Assembly: GCA_000433735.1 (NCBI GenBank)
Contig: HF998286.1
Span: 21,519-26,765, forward strand
Length of the DNA stretch: 5,247 nucleotides
From: Clostridium sp. CAG:167
GTDB taxonomy: Bacteria; Bacillota; Clostridia; Lachnospirales; Lachnospiraceae
Direction: 5' to 3'
In this document: positions 5,198 through 5,247 of the stretch, piece by piece
Layout of the letters: each line of letters starts with the position of its first letter
How positions within the stretch are numbered: position 1 is the first letter of the stretch
The notes under the pieces: model-generated
The model's input: only the letters and a program-made list of their open reading frames with translations
Databases searched by the model: none
Told to the model about the DNA's origin: nothing
Made by a program: the position numbers and the translations under genes

Positions 5198-5247
5198 TCC
5201 ACACAATCATAAAATGCCAGTATTTATGCGGGTTACAAGCAAATTTG
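5198..5247. other. Start of the spacer after guaA; nothing certain
   Basis: Fifty AT-rich bases follow the guaA stop. CATAAA (5208-5213) and TTTATG (5222-5227) can form a six-pair stem with a nine-base loop, but no U-tract follows, so this is not a convincing terminator. The 3' end of guaA is a known integration site for genomic islands in several bacteria, so an island could begin here, but the window ends before any integrase or repeated end could be seen. Confidence 0.3.

Noticed and set aside
4325..5206. Minus-strand open frame of 293 codons opposite guaA
   Set aside because: It is fully antisense to highly conserved GuaA sequence, with no recognisable domain. It is best explained by codon bias of guaA.

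Overview
The window looks like a chromosomal stretch of a Gram-positive, moderate-GC Clostridia genome, most likely Lachnospiraceae. The basis is strong AGGAGG-type ribosome binding sites 5-8 nt before most starts, sigma-A-type promoters, a GTG-started guaA, and a small orphan protein resembling the Lachnospiraceae family DUF3877. The taxon is inferred from gene style and motifs, not from a search.

Layout. (1) Positions 1-145, minus strand: the N-terminal 48 codons of an M20-family amidohydrolase, read out of the window to the left. (2) 146-295: a divergent promoter region. A consensus minus-strand promoter (TTGACA, 16 bp, TATAAT) serves the amidohydrolase, and a plus-strand promoter (TTGCTT, 17 bp, TATAAT) serves the next gene. 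(3) 296-835: a 179-residue soluble protein of unknown function. (4) 836-956: a spacer with a TATAAT box and a GC-rich hairpin just before a ribosome binding site. (5) 957-3415: three same-strand, closely spaced genes that look like one operon: a six-helix DUF308/HdeD-like membrane protein, an HD-domain dGTP triphosphohydrolase-like enzyme, and a YihX-type HAD phosphatase. (6) 3416-3622: a 207-bp spacer with an extended -10 promoter and an approximately 110-nt structured leader. (7) 3623-5197: guaA, GMP synthase, complete. (8) 5198-5247: the start of the downstream spacer.

Functionally, guaA makes GMP from XMP, while the HD enzyme is predicted to remove triphosphate from dGTP or another dNTP, so synthesis and breakdown of guanine nucleotides lie side by side. 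They appear to be separate transcription units, because guaA has its own promoter and leader. The window is mostly ordinary core genome. The least ordinary part is the guaA leader: a palindromic multi-stem element whose left 16 nt recur exactly in the divergent promoter region about 3.3 kb upstream. No CRISPR array, insertion sequence, tRNA, rRNA or recognised riboswitch was seen.
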